This document shows, one piece after another, positions 58,161 to 64,000 of a DNA stretch of 64,000 nucleotides. This DNA comes from Megachile rotundata (lineage: Eukaryota; Arthropoda; Insecta; Hymenoptera; Megachilidae), in the NCBI RefSeq assembly GCF_050947335.1, contig NW_027473504.1, forward strand, positions 62,001 to 126,000, given 5' to 3'. Made by a program: the position numbers and the translations under genes. The notes beneath the pieces are model-generated. The model saw only the letters and a list, made by a program, of their open reading frames with translations. It was not told where the DNA came from and searched no databases. Every line of letters starts with the position of its first letter. Position 1 is the stretch's first letter.

Positions 58161-61100
58161 ACTATACTCATTACTCTTATTATTATCAATCTAACTCTTA
58201 TTGTTAGCCATATTATGCTTATAATATCGATAGAACGCCAATTACTATACTTATTACTGTTATTATTATCAATCTAACTCATATTACTAGCCATATTATG
58301 CTTAAATGATCGATAGAACTACAATTACTATACTCATTACTCTTATTATTATCAATCTAATCCTAATTATTAGCCATATTATGCTTATATGATCGATAGA
58401 ACGAGAATTACTATACTCACTACTCTTAGTATTATCAATCTAACTCACATTATTAGCCATATTATGCTTATATTATCGACAGAGCGACAATTACTATACT
58501 TATTACTGTTATTACTATCAATCTAAGTCATATTATTAGCCATATTATGCTTAAATGATCGATAGAACGACAATTACTATTCTTATTACTCTTATTATTA
58601 TCAATCTAACTCATATTATTAGCCATGTTATGCTTATATGATCGATAGAACGACAATTACTACACTTATTACTCTTATTATTATGAATGTAACTCATATT
58701 ATTAACCATATTATGCAGATATGATCGATGGAACTACAATTACTATACTCATTACTCTTATTATTATCAATCTAACTCATATTATTGGCCATATTATGCT
58801 TATATGATCGATAGAACGAGAATTACTATACTCACTACTCTTAGTATTATCAATCTAACTCATATTATTAGCCAGATTATGCTTAAATGATCGATAGAAC
58901 GGCAATTACTATACTTATTACTCCTATTATTATCAATTTAACTCATATTATTACCCATATTATGCTTATATGATCGATAGAACGACAATTACTATACTTA
59001 TTACTCTTATTATTATGAATCTAACTCATATTATTAACCATATTATGCAGATATGATCGATAGAACTACAATTACTATACTCATTACTCTTATTATTATC
59101 AATCTAACTCTTATTATTAGCCATATTATGCTTATAATATCGATAGAACGACAATTACTATACTTATTACTCTTATTATTATCAATCTAACTCATATTAT
59201 TAGCCACATTATGCTTATATGATCGATAGAACGACAATTACTATACTTATTACTCTTATCATTATCAATCTAACTCATATTATTAACCATATTATGCTTA
59301 TATGCTCGATAGAACGACAATTACTCTACTTATTACTCTTATTATTATCAATCTAACTCATATTATTAACCATATTATGCAGATATGATCGATAGCACGA
59401 CATTTGCTATACCTATTACTCCTATTATTATGGATCTAACTCATATTATTAACCATATTCTGCAGATATGATCTATAGAACTACAATTACTATACTCATT
59501 ACTCTTATTATTATCAATCTAACTCATATTATTAGCCATATTATGCTTATATGATCGACAGAACGACAATTACTATACTTATTACACTCACTATTATCAA
59601 TCTAACTCATATTATTAACCATATTATGCAGATATGATCGATAGCACGACATTTACTATACTTATTACTCTTATTATCATCAATCTAACTCATATTATTG
59701 GCCATATTATGCTTAAATGATCGATAGAACGACAATTACTATACTTATTACTCTTATTATTATCAATCTAATTCATATTATTAACCATATTATGCTAATA
59801 TGATCGATAGAACGACAATTACTATACTTATTACACTCACTGTTATCAATCTAACTCATATTATTAACCATATTGTGCAGATATGATCGATAGCACGACA
59901 TTTACTATACACATTACTCTCACTATTATCAATCTAACTCATATTATTAACCATATTACGCAGATATGATCGATAGCACGACATTTACTATACACATTAC
60001 TCTTACTATTATCAATCTAACTCATATTATTAACCATATTATGCAGATATGATCGATAGCACGACATTTACTATACTTACTACTCTTATTATTATCAATC
60101 TAACTCATATTATTAGCCATATTATGCTTAAATGATCGAAAGAACGACAATTACTCTACTTATTACTCTTATTATTATCAATCTAACTCATATTATTAAC
60201 CATATTATGCAGATATGATCGATAGCACGACATTTGCTATACCTATTACTCTTATTATTATGAATCTAACTCATATTATTAACCATATTATGCAGATATG
60301 ATCGATAGCACGACATTTATTATACACACTACACTCACTATTATCAATCTAACTCATGTTATTAACCATATTATGCAGATATGATCGATAGAACGACAAT
60401 TACAATACTTATTACTCTTATTATTATCAATCTAACTCATATTATTAGCCCTATTATGCTTATATGATCGATAGAACGACAAATACTATACTTATTACTC
60501 TTATTATTATCAATCTAATTCATATTATTGACCATATTATGCTAATATGATCGATAGAACGACAATTACTATACTTATTACTCTTATTATTATCAATCTA
60601 ACTCAATTATTAACCATATTATGCAGATATGATCGATAGCACGACATTTGCTATGCCTATTACTCCTATTATTATGAATCTAAGTCATATTATTATCCAT
60701 ATTATGCAGATATGATCTATAGAACTACAATTACTATACTCATTACTCTTATTATTATCAATCTAACTCATATTATTAGCCATATTATGCTTATATGATC
60801 GATAGAACGACAATTACTATACTCATTACTCTTATTATTATCAATCTAACTCATATTATTAGCCATATTATGCTTATATGATTGACAGAACGACAATTAC
60901 TATACTTATTACACTCACTATTATCAATCTAACTCATATTATTAACCATATTATGCAGATATGATCAATAGCACGACATTTACTATACTTATTACTCTTA
61001 TTATCATCAATCTAACTCATATTATTGGCCATATTATGCTTAAATGATCGATAGAACGACAATTACTATACTTATTACTCTTATTATTATAAATCCAACT

Positions 61101-62310
61101 CATATTATTACCCATATTATGATTATATGATCGATAGAACGACATTTACTATACTTATTACACTCACTATTATCAATCTAACTCATGTTATTAACCATAT
61201 TATGCAGATATGATCGATAGAACGACAATTACTATACGTATTACTTTTATTATTATCAATCCAACTCATATTATTAGCCATATTATGCTTAAATGATCGA
61301 TAGAACTACAATTACTATACTCACTACTCTTAGTATTATCAATCTAACTCATATTATTAGCCATATTATGCTTATATGATCGATAGAACGACAATTACTG
61401 TACTCATTACTCTTATTATTATCAATCTAACTCATATTATTAGCCATATTATGCTTATATGATCGATAGAACGAGAATTACTATACTCACTACTCTGAGT
61501 ATTATCAATCTAACTCATATTATTAACCATATTATGCTTATATTATCGATAGCACGACAATTACTATACTTATTACTGTTATTACTATCAATCTAACTCA
61601 CATTATTAGCCATATTATGCTTAAATGATCGATAGAACGACAATTACTATATTTATTACTCTTATTATTATCAATCTAACTCATATTATTAGCCATATTA
61701 TGCTTATATGATCGATAGAACGACAATTACTCTACTTATTACTCTTATTATTATCAATCTAACTCATATTATTAACCATATTATGCGGATATGATCGATA
61801 GCACGACATTTGCTATACCTATTACTCTTATTATTATGAATCTAACTCATATTATTAACCATATTATGCAGATATGATCTATAGAACTACAATTACTATA
61901 CTCATTACTCTTATTATTATCAATCTAACTCATATTATTAGCCATATTATGCTTATATGATCGATAGAACGAAAATTACTATACTCATTACTCTTATTAT
62001 TATCAATCTAACTCATATTATTAGCCATATTATGCTTATATGATCGACAGAACGACAATTACTATACTTATTACACTCACTATTATCAATCTAACTCATA
62101 TTATTAACCATATTACGCAGATATGATCGATAGCACGACATTTACTATACTTACTACTCTTATTATTATCAATCTAACTCAGATTATTAGCCATATTATG
62201 CTTAAATGATCGATAGGACGACAATTACTATACTTATTACTCGAATTATTATGAATCTAACTCATATTATTAGCCATATTATGCTTATATGAGCAATAGA
62301 ACTACAATTA
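58161..62310 (+). repeat. Superunit copy C, full length (about 51 monomers)
   Basis: This is the most complete superunit. It has the six monomers missing from B and the stretch missing from A (60450-61460, with TCAATTATTAACC near 60603 and GTCATATTATTATCC near 60690). The left border lies in a mixed monomer near 58140-58180. There AACGAG, normally followed by TCACTACTCTTA, is followed by TCATTACTCTTATT, so the join falls in the shared AATTACTATACTCA. Both B and C carry the same 1-base deletion AACTCAATTATT (56371 and 60603), so that deletion came before their duplication. Confidence 0.8.
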
Positions 62311-63785
62311 CTATACTCATTACTCTTATTATTATCAATCTAACTCATATTATTAGCCATATTATGCTTCTATGATCGATAGAACGAGAATTACTATACT
62401 CACTACTCTTAGTATTATCAATCTTACCCATATTATTAGCCATATTATGCTTATATTATCGATAGAACGACAATTACTATACTTGTTACTTTTATTATTA
62501 TCAATCCAACTCATATTATTAGCCATATTATGCTTAAATGATCGATAGAACTACAATTACTATACTCACTACTCTTAGTATTATCAATCTAACTCATATT
62601 ATTAGCCATATTATGCTTATATGATCGACAGAACGACAATTACTATACTTATTACACTCACTATTATCAATCTAACTCATATTACTAACCATATTACGCA
62701 GATATGATCGATAGCACGACATTTACTATACTTACTACTCTTATTATTATCAATCTAACTCATATTATTAGCCATATTATGCTTAAATGATCGATAGAAC
62801 GACAATTACTATACTTATTACTCTTATTATTATGAATCTAACTCATATTATTAGCCATATTATGCAGATATGATCTATAGAACTACAATTACTATACTCA
62901 TTACTCTTATTATTATCAATCTAACTCATATTATTAGCCATATTATGCTTATATGATCGATAGAACGACAATTACTATACTCATTACTCTTATTATTATC
63001 AATCTAACTCATATTATTAGCCATATTATGCTTATATGATCGACAGAACGACAATTACTATACTTATTACACTCACTATTATCAATCTAACTCATATTAT
63101 TAACCATATTATGCAGATATGATCAATAGCACGACATTTACTATACTTATTACTCTTATTATCATCAATCTAACTCATATTATTGGCCATATTATGCTTA
63201 AATGATCGATAGAACGACAATTACTATACTTATTACTCTTATTATTATAAATCCAACTCATATTATTACCCATATTATGATTATATGATCGATAGAACGA
63301 CATTTACTATACTTATTACACTCACTATTATCAATCTAACTCATGTTATTAACCATATTATGCAGATATGATCGATAGAACGACAATTACTATACGTATT
63401 ACTTTTATTATTATCAATCCAACTCATATTATTAGCCATATTATGCTTAAATGATCGATAGAACTACAATTACTATACTCACTACTCTTAGTATTATCAA
63501 TCTAACTCATATTATTAGCCATATTATGCTTATATGATCGATAGAACGAGAATTACTATACTCACTACTCTGAGTATTATCAATCTAACTCATATTATTA
63601 ACCATATTATGCTTATATTATCGATAGCACGACAATTACTATACTTATTACTGTTATTACTATCAATCTAACTCACATTATTAGCCATATTATGCTTAAA
63701 TGATCGATAGAACGACAATTACTATATTTATTACTCTTATTATTATCAATCTAACTCATATTATTAGCCATATTATGCTTCTATG
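60700..63785 (+). repeat. 26-monomer-offset (2158 bp) duplication at the right edge
   Basis: The segment from about 60700 to 61710 recurs at 62860 to about 63780. The offset is 2158 bp (26 x 83) up to about 63545 and 2075 bp (25 x 83) after, so one monomer was lost in the second copy. Shared markers are GATCTATAG with AACTAC (60711 and 62869), TCATCAATCTAAC with TATTGGCC, TACCCATATTATGATT and TATACGTATTAC. The second copy starts in a hybrid monomer (TTAGCC joined to GCAGATATG, about 62850-62870), again a crossover within CCATATTATGC. From about 63780 the sequence returns to the CTTCTATG/CAATCTTAC module. Confidence 0.8.
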
Positions 63786-64000
63786 ATCGATAGAACGAGA
63801 ATTACTATACTCACTACTCTTAGTATTATCAATCTTACTCATATTATTAGCCATATTATGCTTATATTATCAATAGAACGACAATTACTATACTTATTAC
63901 TTTTATTATTATCAATCCAACTCATATTATTAGCCATATTATGCTTAAATGATCGATAGAAATACAATTACTATACTCACTACTCTTAGTATTATCAATC

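Larger units (their letters stand above)
1..64000 (+). repeat. 83-bp satellite DNA array spanning the whole window
   Basis: The window is a continuous head-to-tail tandem array of an 83-bp monomer. The landmark TTATTAGCC starts at 1, 84 and 167, and again at 63927, which is 770 periods plus 16 bp (11 from the N gap and 5 net from small indels). My consensus has about 29 A, 34 T, 14 C and 6 G per monomer, so about 24% GC, with a strong C-over-G bias on the plus strand that never flips: there is no inverted block. Most monomers keep CCATATTATG, GATCGATAG, ATTACTATAC and ATCAATCTAACTCATATTA. Variation is concentrated at monomer positions 7, 18-25, 34-39 and 50-67. No stretch over 300 bases holds anything except this satellite. 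I do not recognise the family. A centromeric or pericentromeric location is inferred from array size and higher-order structure only. Confidence 0.97.
47979..64000 (+). repeat. Satellite domain IV: CAATCTTAC and ATTTGCTATACC haplotypes, superunit-based
   Basis: After the gap the array uses another set of haplotypes. CAATCTTAC occurs only here (about 48310, 52381, 53045, 53626, 62422 and 63833). AGCACGACATTTGCTATACC is frequent here and seen once earlier (about 41951). ATTCTGCAG, TCATCAATCTAAC with ATTGGCC, and AATCCTAATTATTAG are further markers. GAGCTAC, AAGCCGATATG and TTGTCGATAG, typical of domain III, are absent. The domain is built from three overlapping copies of a superunit of about 51 monomers plus a partial fourth at the right edge. 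Confidence 0.8.

Noticed and set aside
1..64000. CRISPR array
   Set aside because: The repeats touch one another with no unique spacers. Differences between units are scattered point changes shared by many copies, and no cas genes are present.
1..64000. TATA boxes and promoters from the many TATATGA and TATAAT-like strings
   Set aside because: These strings belong to the AT-rich monomer and occur in hundreds of copies with no gene downstream. They carry no information about transcription.
1..64000. CENP-B box
   Set aside because: I looked for TTCG....A..CGGG on both strands. The monomer has GATCGATAGAAC and its complement but no CGGG, so no match exists in the common haplotypes.
1..64000. 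Transposable element, telomere repeat or rDNA inside the array
   Set aside because: Every stretch examined keeps the 83-bp phase. The phase sum from end to end is fully explained by small indels and the gap, which leaves no room for a foreign insertion unless it were a multiple of 83 bp made of satellite.
1..64000. Inverted monomers or a strand switch
   Set aside because: All landmarks (TTAGCC or TTAACC, GATCGATAG, CAATCTAACTC) are read in the same direction throughout, and I found no block with their reverse complements.

Overview
The whole window is one eukaryotic-type satellite DNA array. An AT-rich 83-bp monomer (about 24% GC in the consensus I read by eye) repeats head to tail, always in the same orientation, from base 1 to base 64000. 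The only interruption is a 100-N assembly gap at 47879-47978. I see no gene, RNA gene, transposon, unique-sequence island, inversion or CRISPR array. The satellite family is not one I can name and I cannot assign a species. A single-family array tens of kilobases long with nested higher-order duplications is what centromeric or pericentromeric heterochromatin of an animal, plant or other eukaryote looks like. That location is inference. The near absence of C-to-T decay at the two CpGs per monomer argues weakly for a lineage with little germline CpG methylation. The period is very strict. From the motif TTATTAGCC at base 1 to its copy at 63927 there are 770 periods of 83 bp plus 16 bp. Eleven of those 16 bp come from the gap placeholder being out of phase. 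The other 5 are the sum of the 19 small indels I could find. So about 770 monomers are present and almost all are exactly 83 bp. Layout: domain I/II (1 to about 26990) mixes monomer haplotypes marked by GAATTATTATC and GATGGATAG and holds the cleanest higher-order repeats. These are an 11-monomer pair (813-2609), a 29-monomer-offset pair (6458-10827), a 42-monomer (3486 bp) unit in tandem (12273-19308), a 20-monomer-offset pair (19950-22869) and 12- and 4-monomer duplications (22945-24793). Domain III (about 26991-47878) carries haplotypes seen nowhere else here (GAGCTAC, AAGCCGATATG, TTGTCGATAG), older duplications at 36-38 and 47 monomers, short tandem 2-, 3- and 4-monomer expansions, and a cluster of out-of-frame indels at 34.3-35.5 kb. 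Domain IV (47979-64000) is built from copies of a superunit of about 51 monomers (4.2 kb). One copy lacks six monomers, and two or three hybrid monomers mark the crossover points. How it works together: nothing in the window encodes a product. The organisation records repeated unequal exchange and segmental amplification in register with the 83-bp phase. Any function would be structural, for example chromatin or kinetochore packaging; two monomers (166 bp) are close to one nucleosome repeat. All identities and breakpoints were read by eye, so breakpoints are good to roughly +/-10 bp and mismatch counts are minimum counts.
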